In this document: piece by piece, positions 45,435 through 54,481 of the stretch
Layout of the letters: every line of letters starts with the position of its first letter
Position numbering within the stretch: position 1 is the stretch's first letter
Assembly (NCBI GenBank): GCA_018663505.1
Contig: JABJQG010000014.1
Span: forward strand, 104,258-168,257
DNA length: 64,000 nucleotides
Reading direction: 5' to 3'
From: Pseudobdellovibrionaceae bacterium
Lineage (GTDB): Bacteria; Bdellovibrionota; Bdellovibrionia; Bdellovibrionales; UBA1609
Made by a program: the position numbers and the translations under genes
The notes under the pieces: generated by a model
Seen by the model: only the letters and a program-made list of their open reading frames with translations
What the model was told of the DNA's origin: nothing
The model's database searches: none

Positions 45435-46709
45435 ATGAAAGCATTAAATATTGGCGAAATTGTTAACATTCAGGAGTCCCTACAGACTCTTGTTGGGGCG
45501 ACCTGGCAAGGAGTTTGTCATAAGAATAATCGCATATATATACAGTGTTACTTAAAAGGGCGTTTGTTTCAGCTGAATTTTGATTTTAAAACTCCTTTTT
45601 TATGTGTTGAAGAATTGACTGTTAAGAAAAAAATGAAATCTGAGCAAACGCCATTTTATCTTTTTGCAAAAGCTCATGGTCTTGGAAACCAAATTGAGTC
45701 AGTGGAGGTCCTTAAGGAGCTTGGTCGTGTAATGCTTTTAAAGTTATCTAATGAGGTGAGTTTAGAGTTTCGTTTGTTTCCTATGGAGAAGAATTTGATA
45801 TTGAGAGCTGATGGAAAAAAAATGGCTCTGGCAGCATTTAAACCTCTGCTCCCGGTTGAAGGAAAAGAAGTGGATAATTACTCCGTAAGATCTTTGGAGC
45901 AACTTTGTGAAGAGTTTTACACGACTTCTGTAAAAAAAGGGATAGGTGAGAAGTTAACTGCAGAGCAATTAAGGCAAAAAGAAATTCTTAAGAAGAAGAA
46001 AGTGATATTAAAAATTGAAGAGGATGTTGAAAAGAAAAATAAGTGGGACTGGAAAGGCTTTGCTCATTTTTTAGGATCAAATACTCATGTGGACTTAGAG
46101 AGCTTGTCTGTACCGAGTGAGTTTATGGGGATGCTGCAGGAAGGGACTTCAATTCTAGAAAATATGGATCGTGCCTTTGAGAAGGTAAAACAAGTAAGAG
46201 TGAAAGTTCAGAACTCTCAAGAGCGAATAGACCAGCTACAGCAGGATATCCTTGCCTTAGAAAGTGGTCAATCCAGTGGTTTTAAAGTCAAGGCCACTGC
46301 GGCTAAAAATACCAACTTATTTGATGTCACTGGAGCAAAGGGGAGGAAAAAAAATATCGGTGGATTTGATGCTTATATTGGACGTTCTGCGAAAGAAAAT
46401 ATTCAGTTTTTAAAGCGTTCAAAGGCTTGGCATATGTGGTTTCACTTGCGAGATGTGCCAGGAGCACATTGTATACTTCAAGTACCAAAAAGTGCTAAGG
46501 TATTGCCATTGAAGGCCGTGGCTCATTGGTTAGTGAAAGAGACATTCACGCAAAAAATGAAAGATAAGGACGGTTTAAAGTTTGATTTAATGTACTCTGA
46601 GTGCCGACACGTTTCTCCAATTAAAGGAGATAAGCTAGGAAGAGTAAAAGCCCCAAAAAATCAGAATTATACATTCAAATTTGATTTAGAGTATGCAAAA
46701 AAACAATAG
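45435..46709 (+). CDS. Short NFACT-family protein (RqcH/Rqc2-like)
   Basis: About 424 aa. The C-terminal NFACT-R domain is clear: GGFDAYIGRSAKENIQFL, then WFHLRDVPGAHCILQVP, and KDGLKFDLMYSECRHVSPIKG near the end. The middle (about 185-290) is a charged coiled coil and the N-terminus a degenerate NFACT-N domain. RqcH-type proteins bind stalled 60S/50S subunits with peptidyl-tRNA and add alanine tails for degradation; at 424 aa this is shorter than the usual 550-570, so the N-terminal part may not keep that activity. I start at ATG 45435 (AAGG six bases upstream); ATG 45408 is also in frame. Confidence 0.75.
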   Translation: MKALNIGEIVNIQESLQTLVGATWQGVCHKNNRIYIQCYLKGRLFQLNFDFKTPFLCVEELTVKKKMKSEQTPFYLFAKAHGLGNQIESVEVLKELGRVMLLKLSNEVSLEFRLFPMEKNLILRADGKKMALAAFKPLLPVEGKEVDNYSVRSLEQLCEEFYTTSVKKGIGEKLTAEQLRQKEILKKKKVILKIEEDVEKKNKWDWKGFAHFLGSNTHVDLESLSVPSEFMGMLQEGTSILENMDRAFEKVKQVRVKVQNSQERIDQLQQDILALESGQSSGFKVKATAAKNTNLFDVTGAKGRKKNIGGFDAYIGRSAKENIQFLKRSKAWHMWFHLRDVPGAHCILQVPKSAKVLPLKAVAHWLVKETFTQKMKDKDGLKFDLMYSECRHVSPIKGDKLGRVKAPKNQNYTFKFDLEYAKKQ

Positions 46710-46774
46710 GCGCAATGTAGCAAAAGTCTCTTGATTTGTTGAGGTCTTGTAGGGAATATATGTAGAATTAACCT

Positions 46775-47536
46775 ATGAAAGCTCTAAAAATAAGTTTTTA
46801 TCATTTTAAGTTGTACTTTAAAAAGCCCTCTTTTTTTGCTGTGCTTTTTATGTTTAGCTTAATCTGTGCCTATGTTTTTGTGCGCTCTGTGACACAGGTA
46901 GAGACGGCTTTGTTAAATAATAGTATGAAAAATGCAGGTTCATTCCCCTTCATTCAAGTGGTGCAATCTTTATTAAATATTACATTGTTGATTTTTTGCT
47001 TTTTAATTCCTTTAATCGTTAATAGTACATTTTTTCATAAGGGCATCGGGCCATTAGTAAAAACTTATGAATTTTTAAACATAAGAACAATAGATAGGGT
47101 ACTTGGTGTTTTACTGGGAATTTTATGGGTAGTGGGGGTTGTTGCTCTTGTTTTCGGCATTTATTTATTTGTTGGGGCCGTTTATTTACCCGTTCCAGCT
47201 CAACAATTAGTGATTTTATTTGCTGGACTTCTAAGTTTCATTTTATTTGTGAGTAGCTTCAACTTATTTATTGCTTTTATATCTGAAAGTTTGATTTTTA
47301 GTTTTTTATTTTCCACATTAAGCAATTATGCATTATTTTTTACTGGAGACTTTTATTTAACAGTAACAGATAATGTCGTTAAGAATGTTTTGTCCCAGTT
47401 CTCTATTCCCTATCATTTCTCTCAATTCTCAAATAATACTTATGTATGGAATTCATTTGCATTTTTCATAGGCCTGACTGCGTTATTTATATACTTTAGC
47501 TATCGTTTTGAAAGTTTAAAGAAGTGGGTCCGATGA
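46775..47536 (+). CDS. ABC-2 type transport permease, GldF-like
   Basis: A 253-aa membrane protein with six hydrophobic segments and little charged sequence. It fits ABC-2 permeases such as GldF, whose partner GldG is the next gene. The N-terminus lacks a signal peptide and begins with MKALKISFYHFKLYFKKPSF, typical of the family. The stop overlaps the next start (ATGA). No ATPase gene is adjacent, which GldF would need. No ribosome site is clear. Confidence 0.8.
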   Translation: MKALKISFYHFKLYFKKPSFFAVLFMFSLICAYVFVRSVTQVETALLNNSMKNAGSFPFIQVVQSLLNITLLIFCFLIPLIVNSTFFHKGIGPLVKTYEFLNIRTIDRVLGVLLGILWVVGVVALVFGIYLFVGAVYLPVPAQQLVILFAGLLSFILFVSSFNLFIAFISESLIFSFLFSTLSNYALFFTGDFYLTVTDNVVKNVLSQFSIPYHFSQFSNNTYVWNSFAFFIGLTALFIYFSYRFESLKKWVR

Positions 47537-48729
47537 TATTTATAAAACAGATTAGTTTCTTTATGGGGCTTAGTTTTATTTTTCTTACTTTTCTTCTTAG
47601 AATGATGTTTGGTTTTTGGATGAGCCTTATGTTTCTTCCACTATTATTGGGAATTGTAATGTTGTTTGCCTTTATGGTTCTTAATTTTAAAGAAATTAAG
47701 TTTTGGTTTTTCTTTAATAAAGATAAAAGAGGAGCATTGGGAGCTTTATCTCTACTGATACTCATCGTTTTTTTTGCTACTAATATATTGATTTCTTATG
47801 ACGGGTCTTCACCCAATGTTGAACGCTCTGAGGGGCTACAACCTGCCATCGACTCTACTGATGCAAGAAAAAGTGTGTACTTTGTACGTGGTTATGGCGA
47901 ACGTCATATAACCGATAAATCTAATATAGGGCTCAGTCGACTGATGTGGTATTTAAAACAAGATGGTGTTGATGTTTTAGAGATCTACTTAGATAATATG
48001 CCCGAAATTCCCGAAGAAGCAGGCTTGCTTGCATTTATTGGCATAAATAGAGAGATACCCAGGGGCCACCTAAGTTTAATAAAAAACTACGTTTCTGGTG
48101 GAGGGAAACTACTTTTTGCGGTGGATCCAGAAAATTCAAAAAAGCTAAGTTTTTTATCAGAACTGGGAGTGAGTATAAACACCAAGGAACTATTGGACCC
48201 CACTTCAGAATTTGGTGAAAAAATGTATACATCAGTTAGCGTTGAGGATAACCAGTTTAATCAATTTTACAAAACTAATGATGCCACTTTTGTTTTTCCA
48301 GGAGTTGGATCCTTGAACTATTTATCAGCTTTAATATCTAAAATATCCCCCTTACTAAAATCAAAACTTTCTAATGAATTTGTTTCATTTATTGGACAGT
48401 TGAAATTAAAACCTGCTGTGTATTATCCAAAAAATTTTTTAAATATCGCAATTGTAGGGGATTCAGATTTTTTAGTAAATCACTATTTAGACGTACAATA
48501 TAATCGTGATTTTGGCTTACATTTATTTAGAAGTCTTTTGTATGATGATATAAATGATAAGCCCAAATTGAAGGCTCACTTTAATGACCGATTGCACTTA
48601 AGCGCTTCTCAGAGACTGAGCTTCTTAGCCAGTCTATTGCTCATGCCTTTTACATTATTTTTGCTTGGTTTGTATCAGTTTTATAAAAGTAACGAAAGAA
48701 GAAAGTATGTTAAAGAAAATTCAAATTAA
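47533..48729 (+). CDS. GldG-like ABC transporter auxiliary protein
   Basis: A 398-aa protein with three N-terminal membrane segments, a large extracytoplasmic domain (about 95-360; YFVRGYGERHI, AGLLAFIGINREIP and GGGKLLFAVDPEN) and a last helix before a basic tail. This layout and the order after a GldF-like permease match GldG of gliding systems and related transporters. Its exact role is unknown even in gliding bacteria. I start at ATG 47533, overlapping the stop of the upstream gene; a GTG at 47524 is in frame. Confidence 0.78.
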   Translation: MIFIKQISFFMGLSFIFLTFLLRMMFGFWMSLMFLPLLLGIVMLFAFMVLNFKEIKFWFFFNKDKRGALGALSLLILIVFFATNILISYDGSSPNVERSEGLQPAIDSTDARKSVYFVRGYGERHITDKSNIGLSRLMWYLKQDGVDVLEIYLDNMPEIPEEAGLLAFIGINREIPRGHLSLIKNYVSGGGKLLFAVDPENSKKLSFLSELGVSINTKELLDPTSEFGEKMYTSVSVEDNQFNQFYKTNDATFVFPGVGSLNYLSALISKISPLLKSKLSNEFVSFIGQLKLKPAVYYPKNFLNIAIVGDSDFLVNHYLDVQYNRDFGLHLFRSLLYDDINDKPKLKAHFNDRLHLSASQRLSFLASLLLMPFTLFLLGLYQFYKSNERRKYVKENSN

Positions 48730-49702
48730 ATCCCCCACAAGAGTTGATTTAGCTGGTGGCACCTTAGACTTGTGGCCCCTATATTTATTTGTTGATCAAG
48801 CTTGCACGGTCAATCTTTCTATTAGTATTTACACCTATGCCGAATTAGAAGTTTATGATGAAGATAACTTAGAGGTTAGAATTTGTCTTAAGGATCTTGA
48901 TTATGATGAAACTTTTAGCTCTTATGATGCCTTCTCTAAGAGTAATCATAAAGAACTTTCTTTAGTTGGGAATATTGTAAAATATTTTAAGCCAAACTTT
49001 GGGTTTTCATTAGTTACTAGTTCTGAGAGCCCTGTTGGCGGTGGACTTGGTGGAAGTTCCAGCCTAACAGTCTCCATTATGAAAGCTTTTAATCAAGCTT
49101 TTGAAATCAGTTGCTCAGATAATGATTTGGTAAATATTGCTCATGACATCGAGGCACAAGTTCTTAAAACACCCACTGGCACTCAAGATTATTATCCAGC
49201 AGTAAATCCAGGGCTAGGTATTATCGAGTATTCCCCAGGGCATGTTTCCCAGAGCACATGCGAATTTGACAAGACATATATACATGAACGTATGTTTTTA
49301 GTAGATACAGGAAAGTCGCATCATTCAGGCATAAATAATTGGGATGTTTATAAAAAAGTCATTGATGGCTGTGAGATTACACTGCAGGCCCTTAGGGAAA
49401 TTAAAACAATTGCAGAAGAAACAAAAGAGGTTTGTTTAAAAAAACAATGGGATCAGCTACCTCAAATTTTTCAACGTGAACAAACACAACGTCTAAAATT
49501 ATCAGATAGCTTTGCTTCTGCTGAGATTACCAAGTTATCTGAGATAACTGGAGCACTTGGAGCTGAAGGTTTTAAAATATGTGGTGCTGGCGGTGGTGGG
49601 TGCGTACTAGTGTGGTGCCCAAAGCAAAAAAAACAAAACATCATTGATGGTGTGGAGCTAGAGGGGTTTAAGGTGTATGACGTTAAACCAGTGACGGCTT
49701 AA
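48707..49702 (+). CDS. GHMP-family kinase
   Basis: A 331-aa small-molecule kinase. Signatures include the N-terminal SPTRVDLAGGTLDLWP, the phosphate-binding loop SPVGGGLGGSSSLTVS near residue 110, and the C-terminal KICGAGGGGCVLVW. GHMP kinases phosphorylate sugars, mevalonate or homoserine. The TRVDLAGG opening is close to sugar kinases such as HddA, so a heptose or other sugar is a fair guess. I start at ATG 48707, which overlaps the GldG-like gene by 23 bp. Confidence 0.88.
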   Translation: MLKKIQIKSPTRVDLAGGTLDLWPLYLFVDQACTVNLSISIYTYAELEVYDEDNLEVRICLKDLDYDETFSSYDAFSKSNHKELSLVGNIVKYFKPNFGFSLVTSSESPVGGGLGGSSSLTVSIMKAFNQAFEISCSDNDLVNIAHDIEAQVLKTPTGTQDYYPAVNPGLGIIEYSPGHVSQSTCEFDKTYIHERMFLVDTGKSHHSGINNWDVYKKVIDGCEITLQALREIKTIAEETKEVCLKKQWDQLPQIFQREQTQRLKLSDSFASAEITKLSEITGALGAEGFKICGAGGGGCVLVWCPKQKKQNIIDGVELEGFKVYDVKPVTA

Positions 49703-49705
49703 CTA

Positions 49706-50542
49706 ATGGCTAAAAAATCATCAGGTTTGCAGTTTTTAGGGTTGTCTCTTTCTGGTGGAAAATCCAATAGAAGCGCTATGGCAGTTATTGAATACTTTCC
49801 TGATAAAGAAAAAGTTTTTCTAAAAACATTACATGAAAAAATTCAATCTGATAAAATTAAATCCTCAGATGTAAAAATTTGTGAATTTCTAGATAAATAT
49901 AAAAGTACGGCTGGGAGTTGTACTGTGGATGTTCCACTTAAGTTACCCAAATGTATTCGCTGTCGTTTATCTTGCCCAGGTTATGAAAAATGTCGAGAAC
50001 CAGAAATTATTTGGCTATGGAAAAAATATCGTCAAAATAAAAAGAAAACAAAAAAATTATTTACACCTTACACTGAAAGGTGTGTGGAGACTTTATTTAC
50101 CCAAGATTTGGAAGAACCATTTTACAAAGATCACGCCTTGGGGGCAAACTTAGCTCCAGTGGTGGCCAGAGCACTTTATTTGCAGAAGCAAATTCAAATG
50201 CCACTATATGAATGCTTTCCGCAATTGACACTTTGGCGGATAGGGAGATCCTTAGGGATTTCAAAGGTTCAGTTACGTAGGCATAAACATGCTGTAGAGG
50301 GAGTTTATGTGAGGTCTCTAATTTTAGAAGCATTTTCTAAGAAAAATATAAGTTTCTTTTATGGTCAAGAAGTGCATGCCATGACTATGCACTTAGAATC
50401 CTTTGAAGCCTATTTATGTGCTTTAACTGGTTTATATAAGTATCTCAAGTTGACCGAGAAAAAGCCTAGTGATTTTCCAAAAAAGGAAGCCTGGGTTGAG
50501 TTTCCCAAGAAAGACACCCTTGTACATAGACAAAAGTCGTAG
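49706..50542 (+). CDS. DUF429-like predicted RNase H-fold protein
   Basis: A 278-aa protein. An opening FLGLSLSGGKSNRSAMAVIEY and a later CTVDVPLKLP give the two acidic/glycine strands expected of the DUF429 RNase H-like fold. A cysteine set CIRCRLSCPGYEKC (about 79-92) is added and may bind metal. The predicted role is nucleic-acid cleavage, unproven for the family. It begins 3 bp after the GHMP kinase stop and shares its direction. Confidence 0.6.
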   Translation: MAKKSSGLQFLGLSLSGGKSNRSAMAVIEYFPDKEKVFLKTLHEKIQSDKIKSSDVKICEFLDKYKSTAGSCTVDVPLKLPKCIRCRLSCPGYEKCREPEIIWLWKKYRQNKKKTKKLFTPYTERCVETLFTQDLEEPFYKDHALGANLAPVVARALYLQKQIQMPLYECFPQLTLWRIGRSLGISKVQLRRHKHAVEGVYVRSLILEAFSKKNISFFYGQEVHAMTMHLESFEAYLCALTGLYKYLKLTEKKPSDFPKKEAWVEFPKKDTLVHRQKS

Positions 50543-50617
50543 GTTTTTTAATTACAAAAATAAATGATTAGCCCAAGGTCAATAGCCTGAATTGAGAAAT
50601 AAAATTATCCTATTTAT

Positions 50618-51568
50618 ATGCGAATAATTATTTTATTTTTATTTTTAAATATTTTTCCTGCTCAGCTATTTGCCCAAGTATCCATTGATGAAAATGAAAT
50701 GAAACATAATTATTTAAAAAGGGTTGTTGTTTTTCCATTAATGATTTCATCTGGACAAGCAAGTCTTGCTGAAGATGCGTGGTGGGCTATTCGAAGTGAG
50801 CTGACTAAACATCAACGCTTTGTAGTAGCCTCGAAAAATTTTATGATGTCTAAGGATGTATTTCAAAGGCGGGGAGAATTAGATTTACCGGACACATTAA
50901 TACTAGGTAAGCTTCTTGATGCACAGGCATTGGTGGTTACAATTTTAAATGATCAAGTGCTAAAGATGTTTGTATACGACAGTGTTTATGGCGGCCGTTT
51001 GTGGTCTGGAGAGTTGATTTTAAATGTATCCATACCTGTTAAAGATCAGTTGGTTTCAGAGGGAAAAAAACTGGTGGGTGATTTTATTGCAAGTATCCCA
51101 TATCAAGGATTTGTGGATAAATTGAATGATCAAAATACAGTGAGTATTGATGATAGTGAACCTTATTTTTATGGTTACTTCCCTGTTGTAAAGTTTATTG
51201 AAGTGGGTGAACGTGTAAAAGTGCTTAAAATTAGAAGAGATAACTTTAATCAACTTTTTGGGTCCTTAAATTCATCAGTTATTATTGCTGAGGGTAATAT
51301 TGTAAATAAGAATGGAAACCATTTAAAAATAAAACTAGACAAAGTTGTGGATGTAGAACAGATCGTACAGGGGGAACTTTTAAGTATATCCAAGGAACAA
51401 AAAAGAATAAGAGACCTCTTTGAGTTGGAGAAAAATAAAGCTCTAGAAGATGCGGTGTACGATCCAAAAATTAAAAATGTTTACAATAAGAAGGATGAAG
51501 TCACCCCGTTGGTTTCAGCTTTATCATTTTTAGGCACTTTAGCTATATTTTTGCTCATTGCTTTTTAG
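50618..51568 (+). CDS. Exported protein of unknown function with C-terminal helix
   Basis: A 316-aa protein with a signal peptide (1 to about 19, ending LFAQ). The first part, KRVVVFPLMISSGQASLAEDAWWAIRSEL, resembles the strand-helix pattern of periplasmic TolB/CsgG-like domains. It ends in a hydrophobic helix (about 297-315) that may anchor it in a membrane. No family recognised. No ribosome site is visible before the ATG. Confidence 0.65.
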   Translation: MRIIILFLFLNIFPAQLFAQVSIDENEMKHNYLKRVVVFPLMISSGQASLAEDAWWAIRSELTKHQRFVVASKNFMMSKDVFQRRGELDLPDTLILGKLLDAQALVVTILNDQVLKMFVYDSVYGGRLWSGELILNVSIPVKDQLVSEGKKLVGDFIASIPYQGFVDKLNDQNTVSIDDSEPYFYGYFPVVKFIEVGERVKVLKIRRDNFNQLFGSLNSSVIIAEGNIVNKNGNHLKIKLDKVVDVEQIVQGELLSISKEQKRIRDLFELEKNKALEDAVYDPKIKNVYNKKDEVTPLVSALSFLGTLAIFLLIAF

Positions 51569-51654
51569 GCACAATAAATGTACAAGACAATTATATTTAA
51601 ACCTTATGGTTATTAAAAGCGTAAACATTTATATAGTGAAATTGGAGGATTAAA

Positions 51655-52728
51655 TTGTCAGAGTGGAGAACAAGGGCCGAGATAAAACAAGATGTTGCTT
51701 TTTTTTCGTACACTGATAAAGAAAAAGAAATAAAGACTACTGAGACTTATATTTGGGATCTAGATAAAACTTATTTAGATACGAAGTTTGAGTCTGTAAA
51801 GGGCTTGATTAGAGCGGCTATGGAGCCAGGAAGACAAAAGAGAAATATTCCCGGCACAGGGGAACTTGTTAGATCGCTAAAAGATTTTAACAAAACTAAT
51901 AATAAATATAATTTTGCATTTTACTTTATTACCGCTTCCCCACCTCAAATTGAAAAAAAAATTATTGAAAAATTAAATTTTGATGATATTTATCCACAAG
52001 GAATCTTCTGTAAAGATAATATGCAAAACCTTAAGCCAAAGCGGTTATGGCGTTTAACCAAGCAAGTAGGCTTTAAGTTACAATCTTTAATGCAGTTAAG
52101 GAAACGACTTCCTGATGACGTGAAACAGGTTCTGTGGGGTGATGACAGTGAATCTGATGCTATAATTTATTCGTTATATTCGGATATATGTACCCAACGA
52201 TTGCAAAAGGATGAAATTACGAAAATTTTAAAATCATTTCATGTAACTGGCAAACAAGTGGACACAATTTTAGAATTAGCTTTGGATATACCCAAGCATG
52301 ATCCTGTGGAAAAAATTTATATTAATTTAGAAATTGATACGGATGCGGAGTATTACATTAAATTTGGCCGTCGAATTTTACCTACCTTTAATAGTTTTCA
52401 AACCGTGTTGGATCTTTATCAGGATGGACGCCTTTATAGTGAGCATGTTATTGGGGTGGCTAGAGCTTTGATGGACAACTACGAGTTTACCTCAGATGAG
52501 CTTGAAAAAAGTTTTGATGATTTAGTGCGAAGACAGGTTCTTTCAGAGGAAACTGTAGAGGGAATCTTACCAGAGCTTCAGGGTAAAAATATAATTCATA
52601 AAGAGTACTTACCCTCAATTACACCTAAAAAAGTATTAAGTAGGGTGAATGGCAAGGTCTATGAGCTTGAGGGGCACTTTGAGCCATGGGTGCCAGAACG
52701 TATTGAGTATTTACACAATTATAGATAA
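51655..52728 (+). CDS. HAD-like phosphatase, APP1 phosphatidate phosphatase type
   Basis: A 357-aa protein. HAD motif I appears as YIWDLDKTYLDT (Asp-x-Asp-x-Thr, with lysine between) near residue 33, followed by the APP1-like NIPGTGELVRSL and FITASPPQIEKK, and the later VLWGDDSESDA. APP1-type enzymes remove phosphate from phosphatidic acid or similar. No ATG is available; the start is TTG at 51655 with GGAGG at good spacing. The C-terminal third has no signature I recognise. Confidence 0.75.
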   Translation: MSEWRTRAEIKQDVAFFSYTDKEKEIKTTETYIWDLDKTYLDTKFESVKGLIRAAMEPGRQKRNIPGTGELVRSLKDFNKTNNKYNFAFYFITASPPQIEKKIIEKLNFDDIYPQGIFCKDNMQNLKPKRLWRLTKQVGFKLQSLMQLRKRLPDDVKQVLWGDDSESDAIIYSLYSDICTQRLQKDEITKILKSFHVTGKQVDTILELALDIPKHDPVEKIYINLEIDTDAEYYIKFGRRILPTFNSFQTVLDLYQDGRLYSEHVIGVARALMDNYEFTSDELEKSFDDLVRRQVLSEETVEGILPELQGKNIIHKEYLPSITPKKVLSRVNGKVYELEGHFEPWVPERIEYLHNYR

Positions 52729-52735
52729 GCTTGAA

Positions 52736-53416
52736 TTACTTTTTAAAGGCGAAGGCCACAAGACCCAATGCTAATACTCCCATAATGAGTGCTAAAAATT
52801 TGGGGTTTTTAAAATCTACAAATGGCTTTTTGGGTTCAAGGTTTCCAACTACATACTCTGGACTAAGATAAGGGTTTATCTTTTTGATATCATTTCTCTG
52901 ATCCAGAGTTAAGGGCTTTGGTTGCTTGACCTTCAGAGACATTATGGACTTCATAAAAATATCTTTGTAGTCGGAATAGGTTTCCTCTGTGCAAGAAAGG
53001 CTAACCAGTACTGACAGTCCTTTATCAAGGGTTGTTACGTACTGTGTGTTGTACCCATAGATCTCACTATTTTTATGAAATGCGTAGACCCAAGTGTGAT
53101 CATTAATAAAAACTTCTTTTTTGGAAAGTACTTTTGAGCTCACTGGTGAGCCGCTGGCATCACGAATTGTTTTTGCTGTGCCAAGGACATTGTGAAACGA
53201 TTTGAAATTATCATCAGGTCCAGGGCGTTTTGCATTAAGGATATAAATAGCTTCAATTTTTTCTTTAGAAGTGGGTTCGTGGCAGATCCAAGAATTCTGC
53301 TGTACATTACAAGTCCAGCTATCGGGGATTAGCATTTGAAGATAATCGTTTTCGAAAGTTTTAGCTTTCAGACTTAGAGAAACGGATAGTAATAATAAAA
53401 TATTTAGAATCTTCAT
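52736..53416 (-). CDS. Exported protein with C-terminal membrane anchor (paralogue B)
   Basis: A 226-aa protein with a signal peptide (to about 18) and a final helix (about 207-223). The first 150 residues align with the upstream neighbour: both have NDYLQMLIPDSWTC/NSYISFDLPSNWDC, AKRPGPDD/AKEAGPND, a central HTWVYAFHKNSE/HNWIDALHMSSE block, and MKSIMSLKV/LNAIKSLKV. It is thus half of a tandem duplication. The function is unknown. It starts 9 bp after the other gene. Confidence 0.75.
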   Translation of the reverse strand: MKILNILLLLSVSLSLKAKTFENDYLQMLIPDSWTCNVQQNSWICHEPTSKEKIEAIYILNAKRPGPDDNFKSFHNVLGTAKTIRDASGSPVSSKVLSKKEVFINDHTWVYAFHKNSEIYGYNTQYVTTLDKGLSVLVSLSCTEETYSDYKDIFMKSIMSLKVKQPKPLTLDQRNDIKKINPYLSPEYVVGNLEPKKPFVDFKNPKFLALIMGVLALGLVAFAFKK

Positions 53417-53425
53417 ATTATCTAG

Positions 53426-54157
53426 TTACCTTTTCTTCTTCTTTGATTTTTTCTTTCGAGTCAGTAAAAATAAAACAACACTTCCGATAATTAAAACTAA
53501 GGCAATAATTTTTTCAGTTTTGCCTCCAGATTTATTCTTAGAAGAGTTAGAGAACTCATCTTCACCAACTTCCAGTTGGCTGATGCTAATGTTCTGGCCC
53601 ATTGGCGCTTGTTTGTGGGTGGGTTGTTGTGTTCTCTGTGTAAGTAGGCTTTTAGAAGCTACAACTTTTAGACTTTTAATAGCATTTAAAAAGTCCATAC
53701 TGTATCGAGTGTAAAACTTTTTGTGTGCACTAAAGGTAACCAGGATAGCAAGACGCCCTTTGATCGTTGACAAATAACGAGTGTAGTAGGACTCAACCTC
53801 GGAACTCATATGTAGGGCGTCTATCCAGTTGTGGTTTTGGATTTGCCTTTGTTTTACATGCACCACCTTACTCATAATAGGAACATTTTTTCTATTAGGA
53901 ATTGTCCTTGGTTTCTTAAGATAGGTATAAAAATAGTTGAGGTGATCATTGGGTCCAGCTTCTTTAGCTGTGAGGATGATTATGGCTTCTTTAGATTTTT
54001 TATTGAATTTACTGAAACACACCGACTCAGTACCCTCAAGTTTACAGTCCCAGTTAGATGGAAGGTCAAAGCTGATATATGAGTTTCTGAATTTTTTAGC
54101 AAAGCATAGGTTTGAGATTAATAATACTATTAGCGTAATGCTAAGCTTTTTAAACAT
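53426..54157 (-). CDS. Exported protein with C-terminal membrane anchor (paralogue A)
   Basis: A 243-aa protein with a signal peptide (to about 21) and a final hydrophobic helix (about 219-236) followed by a Lys/Arg tail. The signal peptide and last anchor suggest a membrane-tethered periplasmic domain. It is the paralogue of the gene at 52736-53416 and adds a Gln/Ser-rich linker before the anchor. I start at ATG 54157 with GGAG seven bases upstream; ATG 54196 is also in frame. Confidence 0.75.
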   Translation of the reverse strand: MFKKLSITLIVLLISNLCFAKKFRNSYISFDLPSNWDCKLEGTESVCFSKFNKKSKEAIIILTAKEAGPNDHLNYFYTYLKKPRTIPNRKNVPIMSKVVHVKQRQIQNHNWIDALHMSSEVESYYTRYLSTIKGRLAILVTFSAHKKFYTRYSMDFLNAIKSLKVVASKSLLTQRTQQPTHKQAPMGQNISISQLEVGEDEFSNSSKNKSGGKTEKIIALVLIIGSVVLFLLTRKKKSKKKKR

Positions 54158-54409
54158 GTCCTGGCTCCAAGGTGTGTGCATTACTATTTTATGCAAAAAA
54201 CCATGATAAGTGTATGAATTTTCAAAGAAACCCTGGTCCTTGGGTGGTGTGGATGTGATTTTTTTATATATAATGAATGTAATAATTCAAAGCTGACGAA
54301 ATTTTCTTATAATATAGGAGGCGAGGCAAGAGGTTCATTTGAACAAGGTCTGATGCGGTAACTTAATTCTAACTTATTTGGGTACTGTGAAACTGTCTTG
54401 CATATAATT

Positions 54410-54467
54410 AAAAGAGCCAAAGTCTAAGCTTCATTTTAAATGTAGCTTAGACTTTGGCTCTTTTTTT
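54410..54467 (-). terminator. Strong intrinsic terminator (subtilase gene)
   Basis: A 21-bp perfect stem (54410-54430 with 54444-54464, starting AAAAGAGCCAAAG) with a 13-base loop is flanked by T and A runs. It follows the stop of the minus-strand protease gene by about 15 bp and could also act from the other side. Confidence 0.9.
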
Positions 54468-54481
54468 ATTAGCAATGTGGT

